Notes: a model not told the origin generated them from the letters alone. A stretch of DNA of 13,411 bases from JBCCGE01 sp039029455 (GCA_039029455.1 JBCCGE010000087.1:1-13411), one strand, 5' to 3'. Positions 5,691 through 13,411 are shown, numbered from the stretch's first letter. A program made the numbers and translations.

Positions 5691-7205
5691 GTGCTTTTCG
5701 TTCATTCACCAATACACGTCATGCAAGTCTTTCGCGCACCCCCATCCGGTCGAAAATTCAGACAATCGGTCGGTTACCTGATTCGGATTCCTCTATCGGT
5801 GTTGTGGATATTTACTCTGATGCACACCGCTCATGCGGATGAAGTGGTTAGCGATCAGTCGCATCAGACATCAATCGCGGTCACCATCTACAATGAAAAT
5901 CTTGCGCTGGTCAGAGACGTCCGGGAAGTCCCTTTGAGAGCGGGTGAAATACCCCTTGCATTTACCGAGGTGAGTGCACTTATTCGCCCGGAAACATCCA
6001 TTATGAGTGCTATTGATGGTGGCGCGCCTATCACGGTTCTCGAGCAAAATTTTGATTACGACCTGCTGACTCCGGCAAAGCTGCTCGATAAATATGTTGG
6101 CAGCCGGATTTCGGTGGTTCGTGTAAATCGCGTGACCGGCGAAGAAACCGTTGAAGATGCTCTGGTGCTGTCAAACAATGACGGCGTTGTGCTTAAATTT
6201 GACGATCGCATTGAAGCAGGATTATCCGGCAGAGCCGTTTTCCCCTCAGTTCCTGAAAACCTCAGAGATCGGCCGACTCTGATTATGTTGCTGAACAACA
6301 GCGAAGCAGCCACTCGAACACTGGAGCTGAGTTATCTGACCGGCGGACTAAGCTGGCAGTCAGACTATGTTGCTCAGCTGAGTAACGACGAAACCCGTAT
6401 GGATTTAAACGGATGGATGACATTGAACAACCAAAGTGGCGTCACGTTCAAAAATGCACTGTTGCAACTTGTCGCAGGTGATGTACAACAGGTTCGGCAG
6501 CGCTTTCGCGGCCAGGTTGCCGAGAGTATGGAAATGGCTGTGGCGAAAACCATGCGAGCGGATGTTGTCGAGGAGGAGCTGCTGGACTTTCATCTCTACA
6601 CGCTGAATCGACCAACCACTGTTCGCAATAAACAGCGAAAGCAGGTTTCATTTATGTCCGCAGCGAGCGTGCCGGTAGTAAAGGAATATGTGCTGGAGGG
6701 GTTCCCGCACTACTACCAGGGTAGTTTTGGCGGCCCGGAAGTCGAGCAGAAGGTGGCCGTCTACATTAACTTTGACAACACAAAGGACAGCAATCTCGGT
6801 TTGCCGCTGCCAAAAGGGGTTGTTAGAGTGTACAAGACGGACTCAGGAAACCGTGTCCAGTTCGTCGGCGAAGATCGCATTGCACACACACCCAAAGAAA
6901 AAGATGTCGCTCTTAAACTCGGTAACGCATTCGATGTCACCGCACAGCGCGTGCAGACAGACTTTAGGGTACAGCGTCAAAACAACAACCGAAACATTTA
7001 TCAGATAGAGCAGTCTGTACGGATCAGTAATGCAAAGTCAGAAAATGTGTCTGTCACCATTCGCGAGCCGATTCCCGGTGACTGGACTGTGCTTGAGGAA
7101 TCTGCATCACATACAAAAATTGCCTCGAATCTGGCCGAATGGAAACTCGATGTACCGGCAGGCGGTTCCGTCACGCTACGCTATCGGGTTAAAGTAATCT
7201 TCTGA
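5691..7205 (+). CDS. exported DUF4139 domain protein
   Basis: Up to 504 residues are encoded. The first start is GTG at 5691, but the ATG at 5721 (residue 11) is more likely because it leaves a conventional signal peptide: basic n-region RKFRQ, hydrophobic core 28-44, cleavage after AHA at 49. The mature part begins with a strand-rich segment (VTIYNENLALVRDVREV, 64-80). It continues into the DUF4139 domain with its hallmark stretch YLTGGLSWQSDYVAQL (215-230), LNGWMTLNNQSGVTF (239-253) and NALLQLVAGDV (255-265), and ends in beta strands up to 504. The function of DUF4139 proteins is not established; the fold suggests an envelope protein. The stop (TGA, 7203-7205) overlaps the selO start as TGATG, implying translational coupling. 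It lies head to head with the yceI-like gene, so both exported products may share a control region. Confidence 0.82.
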   Translation: MLFVHSPIHVMQVFRAPPSGRKFRQSVGYLIRIPLSVLWIFTLMHTAHADEVVSDQSHQTSIAVTIYNENLALVRDVREVPLRAGEIPLAFTEVSALIRPETSIMSAIDGGAPITVLEQNFDYDLLTPAKLLDKYVGSRISVVRVNRVTGEETVEDALVLSNNDGVVLKFDDRIEAGLSGRAVFPSVPENLRDRPTLIMLLNNSEAATRTLELSYLTGGLSWQSDYVAQLSNDETRMDLNGWMTLNNQSGVTFKNALLQLVAGDVQQVRQRFRGQVAESMEMAVAKTMRADVVEEELLDFHLYTLNRPTTVRNKQRKQVSFMSAASVPVVKEYVLEGFPHYYQGSFGGPEVEQKVAVYINFDNTKDSNLGLPLPKGVVRVYKTDSGNRVQFVGEDRIAHTPKEKDVALKLGNAFDVTAQRVQTDFRVQRQNNNRNIYQIEQSVRISNAKSENVSVTIREPIPGDWTVLEESASHTKIASNLAEWKLDVPAGGSVTLRYRVKVIF

Positions 7206-8680
7206 TGCGATGTCTTGAGCAACTCGAGCCGCAAAATCACTTTGCGGCGCTGCCTCCCGTTTTTTACTCCGCCCATGTACCGCAAGGCCTGGAGAAACAA
7301 TTCCACATTCATACCAATCATCGGGTTGCCGAGCAGCTTGGTATCGATCCTGAACAGTTTAAACGGTCCGACAGTGTTGAGTTGCTGACTAATCGGGTCT
7401 CCGAGCTGGGTTTTGAACCGATTGCGGCTTGCTACGCCGGTCACCAGTTTGGCCAGTATGTGCCCAGACTTGGAGACGGTCGAGCCATATTGATTGGACA
7501 GGTCGAACACGACGGACGGCAATGGGATTTGCAATTAAAAGGTGCCGGCAGGACGCTCTATTCCCGACAGGGTGACGGCAAAGCGGTATTGCGTTCGACC
7601 ATACGGGAACACCTCGCAAGCACCGCGATGGACGGGCTGGGAATTCCAACCACTCAGTCGCTCGCATTGTTTGGCAGTCATGAAAAAGTGTATCGTGAAT
7701 CGGTTGAAACCGGCGCAATGCTGATTCGGGTGGCTCCCAGCCACATTCGGTTTGGCAGTTTTGAGTACTACTACTATACGCAGCGCACAGATGATCTGAG
7801 GGTATTGTTTGACTATACGATCAAACAGTTTTTTCCATCCGTGGCGCACTCAGATAACCCGGTAATCGAGTTTTTGCGTGAAGTGACAATATCCACGGCA
7901 GTTCTCATTGCGCAATGGCAGTCCGTTGGTTTTTGCCATGGCGTAATGAACACCGACAATATGTCAGTGCACGGGCTGACTATCGATTACGGTCCGTACG
8001 GGTTTATGGACCAGTTTAAATCCGGCCATATCTGCAATCACTCGGATTACGCAGGTCGTTACGCATTCAGTCAGCAGCCCCGAATTGGTTTGTTTAATCT
8101 CAGCTGTCTGGCGCAGGCTCTGGTTCCCCTTGCTCACGATGTTGTCGAGGAAGCGGTCGAACTGGCAACGGATGTTTTAAATACCTATGCGAAGACCTAT
8201 GAGTCGGCGTCTTTGGACCTTAAGCGCAATAAGCTCGGTTTGATGCAGCACAAGGACGAGGATGGCGCGCTTTACGATCAGCTTCTGAAAATCATGGAGG
8301 AAGAACAACTTGATTTTACCAATACGTTTCGCTGGCTAAGTGAATTCAATGCGGACGATGTTGCCCATAATAGTCAGCTGCATCGTAGTCTGGGTTCGTG
8401 GCTGGAGAGTTATCGACAGCGCCTGCAACAGGAATCTGTTGATACAAAGGAGAGGCAACGGGCCATGAAAGCATCCAACCCGAAATTTGTTTTGAGGAAC
8501 TGGATGGCAGAGAATGCTATTCGCGATGCGCGGGACCACGCCTCGTACACGGAAATCGAGCGGCTCGATGCATTACTGGCATCGCCTTTCGAAGATCATC
8601 CCGAGATAAAAAACCGGGAGGATTATTGCGGATCACCGCCAGAATGGGCGCGAAACCTGAGCGTCAGCTGTTCGTCTTAA
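7205..8680 (+). CDS. selO: protein adenylyltransferase SelO (YdiU family)
   Basis: SelO is a pseudokinase-fold enzyme that binds ATP in an inverted orientation and transfers AMP to Ser, Thr or Tyr of target proteins; in E. coli it is linked to oxidative stress. The 491-residue protein has all family motifs: CYAGHQFGQY (76-85), RLGDGRAILIG (88-98), LKGAGRTLYSRQGDGKAVLRS (111-131) with Lys112, and GFCHGVMNTDNMSVHGL (242-258) with catalytic Asp251 and Asn252. DYGPYGFMD (261-269) supplies metal-binding Asp261. NPKFVLRNWMAENAI (425-439) and the terminal SVSCSS (486-491) complete the family pattern. Cys277 (HICNHSD) and Cys489 correspond to the two cysteines that form a redox-sensitive disulfide in E. 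coli SelO, and both are kept. The ATG overlaps the upstream DUF4139 stop (TGATG). It ends tail to tail with hemH, three bases between stops. Confidence 0.96.
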   Translation: MRCLEQLEPQNHFAALPPVFYSAHVPQGLEKQFHIHTNHRVAEQLGIDPEQFKRSDSVELLTNRVSELGFEPIAACYAGHQFGQYVPRLGDGRAILIGQVEHDGRQWDLQLKGAGRTLYSRQGDGKAVLRSTIREHLASTAMDGLGIPTTQSLALFGSHEKVYRESVETGAMLIRVAPSHIRFGSFEYYYYTQRTDDLRVLFDYTIKQFFPSVAHSDNPVIEFLREVTISTAVLIAQWQSVGFCHGVMNTDNMSVHGLTIDYGPYGFMDQFKSGHICNHSDYAGRYAFSQQPRIGLFNLSCLAQALVPLAHDVVEEAVELATDVLNTYAKTYESASLDLKRNKLGLMQHKDEDGALYDQLLKIMEEEQLDFTNTFRWLSEFNADDVAHNSQLHRSLGSWLESYRQRLQQESVDTKERQRAMKASNPKFVLRNWMAENAIRDARDHASYTEIERLDALLASPFEDHPEIKNREDYCGSPPEWARNLSVSCSS

Positions 8681-8683
8681 TAG

Positions 8684-9763
8684 TCAGGCTGCAGATTCAT
8701 TATGCAGTGCTGGCTGCACTTCTTCGAGATTCGTCAAATTATCGTGTCTGGCTGACCTCTCGAGTGGCAGTCGCTGCTCAATGATTTTGCACAGCATGGT
8801 GATGTGATCCTGTCGATCATTCAGACACTCAATGTATTCATAGCGCTTGCCTCCGGCCCCAAGGAAATAGTCCCGGTTTTCACCCGCAATTTCTTCGAGT
8901 GTTTCCAGACAATCCGCGCTAAACCCCGGACACACCACCTGCACGGATTCGCAACCCGAGCGGCCCAACTTCTTTAATGTTTTATCGGTGTATGGCTGAA
9001 GCCATTTCTGGGGACCCAGTCGCGACTGAAACGTGACCAAAAATCGGTCGTCGCGCAGCTGCAGTTCCTCGGCCAGTAACTGGGCGGTGCGCAGGCACTG
9101 ATCGTGATACGGGTCGCCTTTTGCAGAGTAGTTGGCCGGGATGCCGTGGAAAGACATCAATAGCTTTTCAGCCTGACCGTGTTCCTCCCAGTGTTCTCGA
9201 ATAGAGTTTCCGAGTGCGGTCACATAATCGGGGTTGTCAAAATACGGGTGAATGGTCTCGATCTCGGGCAACCATCGCCACGAGCTCATCTCACGGGTAA
9301 CTGCGTCGAATGTCGAGCCCGTCGTGGTGGCAGAGTACTGAGGATACAGCGGCAGGATGAGAATTTTTGAGACACCTTTCGCCTGCAGTTTTTTAAGACC
9401 CGAAGGGATTGAAGGATTGCCGTATCGCATTGCAAGTTCCACTTCGATCCCGGGTGCAGCATGTTGCAGATGATTGCGGATTTCGCTGACCTGCCGTTCG
9501 CTTATGACCAGCAGCGGCGAACCGTCTTCAGTCCAGACCTCCGAGTATGCCTCCGCTGATTTAGCAGGACGCGTATTCAGAATGATGCCATTCAGCACGA
9601 ACCACCAGACCGGACGCGGGGCTTCAACCACTCTCGGATCCCAGAGGAATTCCTTTAGATACCGACGCACGGCTTTTTTATCCGGTGCGTCCGGGGTACC
9701 CAAGTTGGTGATCAGTACACCGATTTTCCCATCGCTGCCGTTCTGATGAGTGGATGATGTCAT
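8684..9763 (-). CDS. hemH: ferrochelatase (protohaem ferro-lyase)
   Basis: HemH inserts Fe2+ into protoporphyrin IX, the last step of the protoporphyrin-dependent haem pathway, at the inner face of the cytoplasmic membrane. The 359-residue length is normal, with a slightly long tail. Visible motifs are VLITNLGTPDAP (16-27), RRYLKEFLWDPRV (33-45), YSEVWTEDGSPL (73-84) and ILPLYPQYSATTTGSTFD (136-153). LLMSFHGIP (201-209) carries catalytic His206, TFQSRLGPQKWLQPYTD (244-260) follows, and CPGFSADCLETLEEI (278-292) carries Glu287. Cysteines are scattered (271, 278, 285, 313, 324) without the C-terminal CX2CX4C cluster pattern, so a [2Fe-2S] centre of the animal type is not predicted. Translation starts at ATG 9763-9761 with a weak AAAAG before it. 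It is divergent from cobS, and both upstream signals lie within about 200 bases. Confidence 0.97.
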   Translation of the reverse strand: MTSSTHQNGSDGKIGVLITNLGTPDAPDKKAVRRYLKEFLWDPRVVEAPRPVWWFVLNGIILNTRPAKSAEAYSEVWTEDGSPLLVISERQVSEIRNHLQHAAPGIEVELAMRYGNPSIPSGLKKLQAKGVSKILILPLYPQYSATTTGSTFDAVTREMSSWRWLPEIETIHPYFDNPDYVTALGNSIREHWEEHGQAEKLLMSFHGIPANYSAKGDPYHDQCLRTAQLLAEELQLRDDRFLVTFQSRLGPQKWLQPYTDKTLKKLGRSGCESVQVVCPGFSADCLETLEEIAGENRDYFLGAGGKRYEYIECLNDRQDHITMLCKIIEQRLPLERSARHDNLTNLEEVQPALHNESAA

Positions 9764-9968
9764 ATACTTTTGCTGGGCTTAGAATGTTTGATTATCGGAT
9801 ATCGACGTGATTTTGGGGTTATGACGTGGTACCCATAGTTCGCGTTATACACCGATAGGTATCGTGAATAAATAATTCGTAATCTGCTGCAAGAAAAAAA
9901 GCTAGAATGTAATCACAGCGTTGCCTGCGACAGGCAATCCGAGCCCCCACTGCTATTGTTCAAATCAA
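9764..9968. promoter_or_regulatory. shared upstream region of hemH and cobS
   Basis: This 205-base gap separates two divergent chelatase operons and must hold at least two promoters. Towards cobS, TAGAAT (9903-9908) is a good -10 candidate but has no convincing -35. Towards hemH, a TATAAC on the minus strand near 9844-9849 is possible, again with a poor -35. A perfect palindrome occurs at 9921-9937, listed separately. I see no riboswitch-like B12 box or Fur-type repeat that I could defend. Confidence 0.45.
9921..9937. promoter_or_regulatory. perfect 17-bp palindrome before cobS (operator or leader hairpin)
   Basis: TTGCCTG-CGA-CAGGCAA has perfect 7-bp arms around a 3-base centre, 31 bases upstream of the cobS ATG and 12 bases after the TAGAAT hexamer. 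It would overlap the first transcribed bases, a usual place for a repressor site, or form a stable 5' leader hairpin. There is no U-tract after it, so an attenuator is not indicated. The TTG at its first bases is an unlikely start codon for cobS. Confidence 0.5.
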
Positions 9969-10961
9969 ATGTCTGACAATCCTCAGGATTTACTGCACGC
10001 TCAAGCGGATATTACGGTTGATGCGGCCGAGGTATTCGGCGTCAAAACGGCGCTCACAGTGCCAGCCTTTAGCTGGCGAGACGAACATGTTCCGGAAATC
10101 GACCCGGCTTATCAGTTCAATCCCGACGTCACCCTCGCAATTCTGGCCGGATTTGCCAAAGACCGTCGGGTAATGATTCAGGGGTATCACGGTACCGGAA
10201 AATCGACCCACATAGAGCAGGTTGCAGCACGCCTGAACTGGCCTTGTGTTCGGGTCAATCTGGACGGTCATATCAGTCGTCTGGATTTGGTGGGGCGCGA
10301 TGCCATTACCCTGCGGGAAGGGAAACAGGTTACCGAGTTTCAGGAAGGGATTGTGCCCTGGGCTCTGCAGCGTCCGGTTGCGCTGATATTCGATGAGTTT
10401 GATGCAGGTCGGCCCGACGTTATGTTTGTGATTCAGCGTATTCTTGAGCGCGACGGAAAGTTTACGCTGCTTGATCAAAACCGGGTTATTCGTCCTCATG
10501 AATGTTTTCGGTTGTTTGCGACAGCAAATACGGTTGGGCTTGGCAATCTCAACGGTCTTTACCATGGAGCGCAGGTCCTGAATCAGGCTCAGATCGACCG
10601 CTGGAATATCGTATCTACGCTGAACTACTTGCCGCCTGCGGATGAAGCGGAGATTGTTCTGGCCCAGGTTCCGGGCTTTCGCAACGATCCCGCGCGCATA
10701 GACGCCATGGTGGCTGTTGCCAATCTGACACGGAAGGCATTTGCTGCTGGCGACATATCGACGGTGATGTCGCCGCGAACCGTTATCACATGGGCGGAAA
10801 ATACAGAGATTTTTGCTGATACAGCCAGAGCGTTTCGACTTTCTTTCCTGAATAAATGTGACGATGCCGAGCGTTCATTGATTGCGGAATATTACCAGCG
10901 GGTGCTTGGCGAGGAACTGGAATACTCAATGGTGTTCGAGGATATCGCCGATTCGGAATGA
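9969..10961 (+). CDS. cobS: aerobic cobaltochelatase ATPase subunit CobS (AAA+, MoxR-like)
   Basis: CobS is the AAA+ motor of the CobNST cobaltochelatase, which inserts Co2+ into hydrogenobyrinic acid a,c-diamide in the aerobic B12 pathway. From the ATG at 9969 the protein has 330 residues, close to the classic CobS; a TTG at 9921 would add 16 residues of poor fit. Residues 20-60 hold the family lead-in (VPAFSWRDEHVPEIDPAYQF). Walker A is GYHGTGKST (72-80) and Walker B is ALIFDEFDAG (138-147). RPDVMFVIQRILE (148-160), the sensor-1 region LFATANTVGLG (182-192) and QAQIDRWNIV (206-215), with probable arginine finger Arg211, come next. SPRTVITWAEN (268-278) is in the lid. The long stretch GTGKSTHIEQVAARLNWPCV is almost invariant in true CobS proteins, which separates it from general MoxR ATPases. 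CobT follows 30 bases downstream. No start-site Shine-Dalgarno is evident, and CobN is not in the window. Confidence 0.93.
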   Translation: MSDNPQDLLHAQADITVDAAEVFGVKTALTVPAFSWRDEHVPEIDPAYQFNPDVTLAILAGFAKDRRVMIQGYHGTGKSTHIEQVAARLNWPCVRVNLDGHISRLDLVGRDAITLREGKQVTEFQEGIVPWALQRPVALIFDEFDAGRPDVMFVIQRILERDGKFTLLDQNRVIRPHECFRLFATANTVGLGNLNGLYHGAQVLNQAQIDRWNIVSTLNYLPPADEAEIVLAQVPGFRNDPARIDAMVAVANLTRKAFAAGDISTVMSPRTVITWAENTEIFADTARAFRLSFLNKCDDAERSLIAEYYQRVLGEELEYSMVFEDIADSE

Positions 10962-10991
10962 TTTTCTGCATGCATGTTGTGAGAATCATGG

Positions 10992-12713
10992 ATGAGTGAG
11001 CAGATCCGGAGGCGTCGACTGGAGCGTCATTGTGCGGCTGCAATGCGTTCAATTTCAGGTCGCCGCGATGTTGAGTATCGGCAGCAGCGCTTATACGTCG
11101 AGGGCAAACCACTTAATCTATTTACTCCGCATCTGGTCGCAGATGCCGCCGCTGATTCGTTTGCGCGAGTCCGTGGTGTAACAGATTCGATGGCATTGCG
11201 ATTACGGCACTCGGATTCGGCACTGCACGGTTCATTAATGCCGGACGACGATGTCGGAAAAATTGTCTTTGATACCCTTGAGCAGCTGCGGGTTGAGTCG
11301 CTCGTCGATGACATGCATGCCGGATCGCGTCGCAACATGCAGTTGGGCTTTGATGACTGGTGCCAGCGTTGTCGGGCCGACGGTGTGACGGAGAGTGAAC
11401 TTGGATTGCTGATTTACAGCATTACACAGATTGCACGTTCACGACTGGTTAACGCTGTGCAGGATGAGGCTGTAGAAGGGCTGATTGAATCCGTCCGGTT
11501 CCGGCTCGCACCGGTAATTGGGGACGATCTGCTCGGACTCAGAAAACATCGCGGCGATCAGCGCCGGTTTGCAGAATACGCGCTGAATATTGCGCACACC
11601 GTGAGTGAAATCGCGCGTGCCAATATGAATCTTGATGCCGATGAAGACAGTGATATCGGCAAGATTAAGCTGCCAATGCCGCCGATTGAAGAGTCCGATG
11701 ATCGCTATGTTGAAGCGGGAGAAGCGGGGCGGGGTGGAGTCGATGAGATGGGTGAAGCCGGATTCGGATACCGGGTATTTACTCGCGAGTTTGATCGCGA
11801 GACCTCGGCTCTGGATATGTACAGACTTGAGCAGCTGGAGAACCTGCGGCGAAAAATTGATGCGTTGATCAAAGCCCAGGCGATCAGTATCCCCAGACTG
11901 GCGCAGCGATTGCAGCGATTGTTTTCAGTGCCGCACCTGTCGGGATGGGACTTTGGTGAAGATGAAGGTCACATTGACGGGCGGCGGCTCAGTCAGCTGG
12001 TCTCAAATCCGGCTAATCATCGACTTTTCAAGCAAGAGAAAAATTCGCCGAAATCGGACACGGTCATCAGTTTTCTGATCGACAATTCAGGTTCGATGAA
12101 GCGGCAGCGTTTTGAAACGGTGACGGTTCTGGTGGATATTTATGCCCGTGCACTCGAGTTGGCGGGTGTAAAAACGGAAATTCTTGGTTTTTCCACCAGT
12201 GGATGGAGCGGGGGTAAATCGATTCTGCGCTGGCGCCAGTCCGGGTCGCCTGAAAAGCCGGGTCGGATGAATGATCGGTTACACATCGTCTATAAAGATG
12301 CCGACACCCGTTGGCGTCGCTCGAGAATGGGTGTGGCCGCGATGATGAATACCACCCACTATCGCGAGGGACTGGATGGAGAGGCGGTGACCTGGGCATG
12401 CCAGCGGCTAAGTGTGCGCAATGAGTCCAGAAAGTGCCTGGTGATGTTTTCAGATGGAGCACCCATGGACAGCGCAACCAGTCAGTGCAATGATGAGATG
12501 TATCTACAGCATCATCTGAAGCGAGTTGTGTCACAAATAGAGCGGCAGGGTCAGATCGAGATTCGAGCAATCGGGATCGATCTGGATATGGAGGCATTCT
12601 TCAGCCAGACCATTTCTCTGGATCTTTACGGTACACTGGGAAACAGGGCTTTCAGGGCGCTGGATATGCTGTTTGGGCGGTACGCAGGTCAGGGTCGTCA
12701 GCTCAGCGCCTGA
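10992..12713 (+). CDS. cobT: aerobic cobaltochelatase VWA subunit CobT
   Basis: CobT partners with CobS to form the ring complex that drives cobalt insertion by CobN. The 573-residue protein has the CobT N-terminal region (about 1-210, including MRSISGRRDVEYR and QLRVESLVDDMHAGSRRNMQ), an acidic linker (about 213-257, DADEDSD, EESDD) and a C-terminal VWA domain (about 355-565). The metal-ion-dependent adhesion site is DNSGSM (364-369), with Asp364, Ser366 and Ser368. DGEAVTWA (462-469) and FSDGAPMDSAT (486-496) supply further ligands. The region between these, HIVYKDADTRW (431-441), is characteristic of CobT. At 573 residues it is shorter than the roughly 630-residue classic protein, mostly in the linker. 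It follows cobS by 30 bases and is surely co-transcribed. The start is ATG 10992; a nearby ATG at 10988 runs into a stop within three codons. Confidence 0.93.
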   Translation: MSEQIRRRRLERHCAAAMRSISGRRDVEYRQQRLYVEGKPLNLFTPHLVADAAADSFARVRGVTDSMALRLRHSDSALHGSLMPDDDVGKIVFDTLEQLRVESLVDDMHAGSRRNMQLGFDDWCQRCRADGVTESELGLLIYSITQIARSRLVNAVQDEAVEGLIESVRFRLAPVIGDDLLGLRKHRGDQRRFAEYALNIAHTVSEIARANMNLDADEDSDIGKIKLPMPPIEESDDRYVEAGEAGRGGVDEMGEAGFGYRVFTREFDRETSALDMYRLEQLENLRRKIDALIKAQAISIPRLAQRLQRLFSVPHLSGWDFGEDEGHIDGRRLSQLVSNPANHRLFKQEKNSPKSDTVISFLIDNSGSMKRQRFETVTVLVDIYARALELAGVKTEILGFSTSGWSGGKSILRWRQSGSPEKPGRMNDRLHIVYKDADTRWRRSRMGVAAMMNTTHYREGLDGEAVTWACQRLSVRNESRKCLVMFSDGAPMDSATSQCNDEMYLQHHLKRVVSQIERQGQIEIRAIGIDLDMEAFFSQTISLDLYGTLGNRAFRALDMLFGRYAGQGRQLSA

Positions 12714-12813
12714 ATCGTATCTGGCACCGATTTCCTGAAGAGGGCAGGGGATTAAACCTACGCTGAGATCGACATAAATCTTTAGCCGCTGCGCGCGTTG
12801 GATCAGTGCCTGC

Positions 12814-12828
12814 AACGGTCGAACCGTT
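12814..12828. terminator. hairpin between the convergent cobT and glycosyltransferase genes
   Basis: AACGGT-CGA-ACCGTT is a perfect 6-bp inverted repeat in the 133-base gap between the cobT stop (12713) and the glycosyltransferase stop (12847). The position suits a two-way terminator, but neither side has a proper T-run (CGTTT on the plus side), so intrinsic termination is only a weak suggestion. Nothing else is recognisable in the gap. Confidence 0.3.
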
Positions 12829-12846
12829 CGTTTAGCGCTGACCTGA

Positions 12847-13411
12847 TCACGAACTATCAGTCATTATCGGGTCCAGCAATTCACCAATTCTGGCTTCGCC
12901 ATACTTTGGCTCCAAAGTTTTGGCATAAAGTCCAGCCCGTTTTTTTCGTTCCTTGTATTGGTTCATTGTTTGTCGAAGACTGCGTGATACCACAGCGGTA
13001 TCAAATTCCATCCAGTGAACACCGCCTTGAATCAGGTTCATGGGATCGAAGGCTTCGGTTTTTCGTCCGTCGAGCAAATCATTTGGAGATTGATCCAGAA
13101 AGTCCGTCTGACCGCCAAAGCGACCACAAATCACAGGATTGCCAAAGCCGCACGCTTCAAAAATACTCAATCCCCAGCCTTCGCATCGGGACGTTGAAAC
13201 AAACACATGTCCGATATTGTGGATATTGTCGATTTGATACTGACTAATTTTTGCGTCGACTAAACGAATGGCAGGAGCGTTGGGGATGTTCGCGACAATC
13301 GATTCCACAATGGCAGTGGTCGAGACAACTTCAGAGCCGGATATTGACTGGGGCCCACGGGGAGACGTTTTGATCAGAAGAATGGTCTTATCGCCGTGGA
13401 TAAACTCATTG
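12847..13411 (-). CDS. GT4-type glycosyltransferase, C-terminal part (5' end outside window)
   Basis: The frame is open from the right edge of the window to the TGA at 12849-12847, giving at least 188 residues. An internal GTG at 13308 is not a convincing start, because the upstream 34 codons continue a normal strand-loop pattern (FIHGDKTILLIKTSPRG). The visible part is the C-terminal nucleotide-sugar-binding Rossmann domain of a GT-B enzyme. HNIGHVFVSTSRCEGWG and LSIFEACGFGNPVI contain the EX7E signature, with the first Glu in RCEGWG and the second in IFEACG, and GGQTDFL follows. Such enzymes move sugars from activated donors to lipid carriers, polysaccharide or protein. Donor and acceptor cannot be read from this part. 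It is convergent with cobT and belongs to whatever operon lies to the right. Confidence 0.85.
   Translation of the reverse strand, partial: NEFIHGDKTILLIKTSPRGPQSISGSEVVSTTAIVESIVANIPNAPAIRLVDAKISQYQIDNIHNIGHVFVSTSRCEGWGLSIFEACGFGNPVICGRFGGQTDFLDQSPNDLLDGRKTEAFDPMNLIQGGVHWMEFDTAVVSRSLRQTMNQYKERKKRAGLYAKTLEPKYGEARIGELLDPIMTDSS

Noticed and set aside
9921..9968. A 16-residue N-terminal extension of CobS from a TTG codon
   Set aside because: It lies across the perfect palindrome, has no ribosome-binding site, and the 330-residue form from the ATG at 9969 matches the usual family length.
9990..10565. A 191-codon minus-strand frame
   Set aside because: It is antisense to cobS, which is firmly identified by conserved AAA+ motifs.
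12067..12597. A 176-codon minus-strand frame
   Set aside because: It is antisense to the VWA domain of cobT and has no independent support.
12531..12815. A minus-strand frame running from the cobT-glycosyltransferase gap into cobT (begins LQALIQRAQRLKIYVDLSVG)
   Set aside because: The part in the gap reads somewhat like protein, but it needs a TTG start, lacks a ribosome-binding site and mostly overlaps cobT antisense. It could be a decayed fragment, but this cannot be supported.

Overview
The window reads as chromosomal DNA from a Proteobacterium, most likely a gammaproteobacterium. The Dtd, SelO and ferrochelatase proteins look gammaproteobacterial, the genes are tightly packed, and base composition is moderate throughout (judged by eye). 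I cannot place it more precisely. There is no rRNA, tRNA, CRISPR array, phage or plasmid gene. About 90% is coding. The proteins are mostly recognisable housekeeping or metabolic enzymes plus some less-studied envelope proteins.

Layout. (1) Positions 1-115 are AT-rich and may hold the tail of a plus-strand gene. (2) Positions 116-2943, minus strand: a gene for a 711-residue membrane protein (UPF0104/MprF-like N-terminal membrane domain joined to a TolB-like propeller), then dtd downstream. A 160-bp IS5-type miniature inverted-repeat element (648-807) sits between them, inserted exactly at the stop codon of the upstream gene. (3) Positions 3039-4699, plus strand: a RidA-family deaminase and kynureninase, a small tryptophan/kynurenine catabolism pair. 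(4) Positions 4897-5595, minus strand: an exported YceI-like protein. (5) Positions 5691-8680, plus strand: an exported DUF4139 protein and the protein AMPylase SelO, overlapping as TGATG. (6) Positions 8684-9763, minus strand: ferrochelatase HemH, tail to tail with selO with three bases between the stop codons. (7) Positions 9969-12713, plus strand: CobS and CobT, the AAA+ ATPase and VWA subunits of the aerobic cobaltochelatase, divergent from hemH. (8) Positions 12847-13411, minus strand: the 3' part of a GT4-type glycosyltransferase that runs off the window.

Themes. Two metal-chelatase systems, iron for haem and cobalt for corrin, lie head to head and share a roughly 200-bp upstream region that contains a perfect 17-bp palindrome just before cobS. 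CobN, the subunit that binds the corrin ring, is absent here, so the CobST pair may work with a CobN elsewhere or be an orphan MoxR/VWA-type pair. The points most worth a second look are the miniature element at a stop codon, the ATD-like active-site substitutions in Dtd, the flippase-like/TolB-propeller fusion, the hemH/cobST arrangement and the coupled DUF4139-selO pair. I found no clear candidate for an undescribed defence or mobile system.
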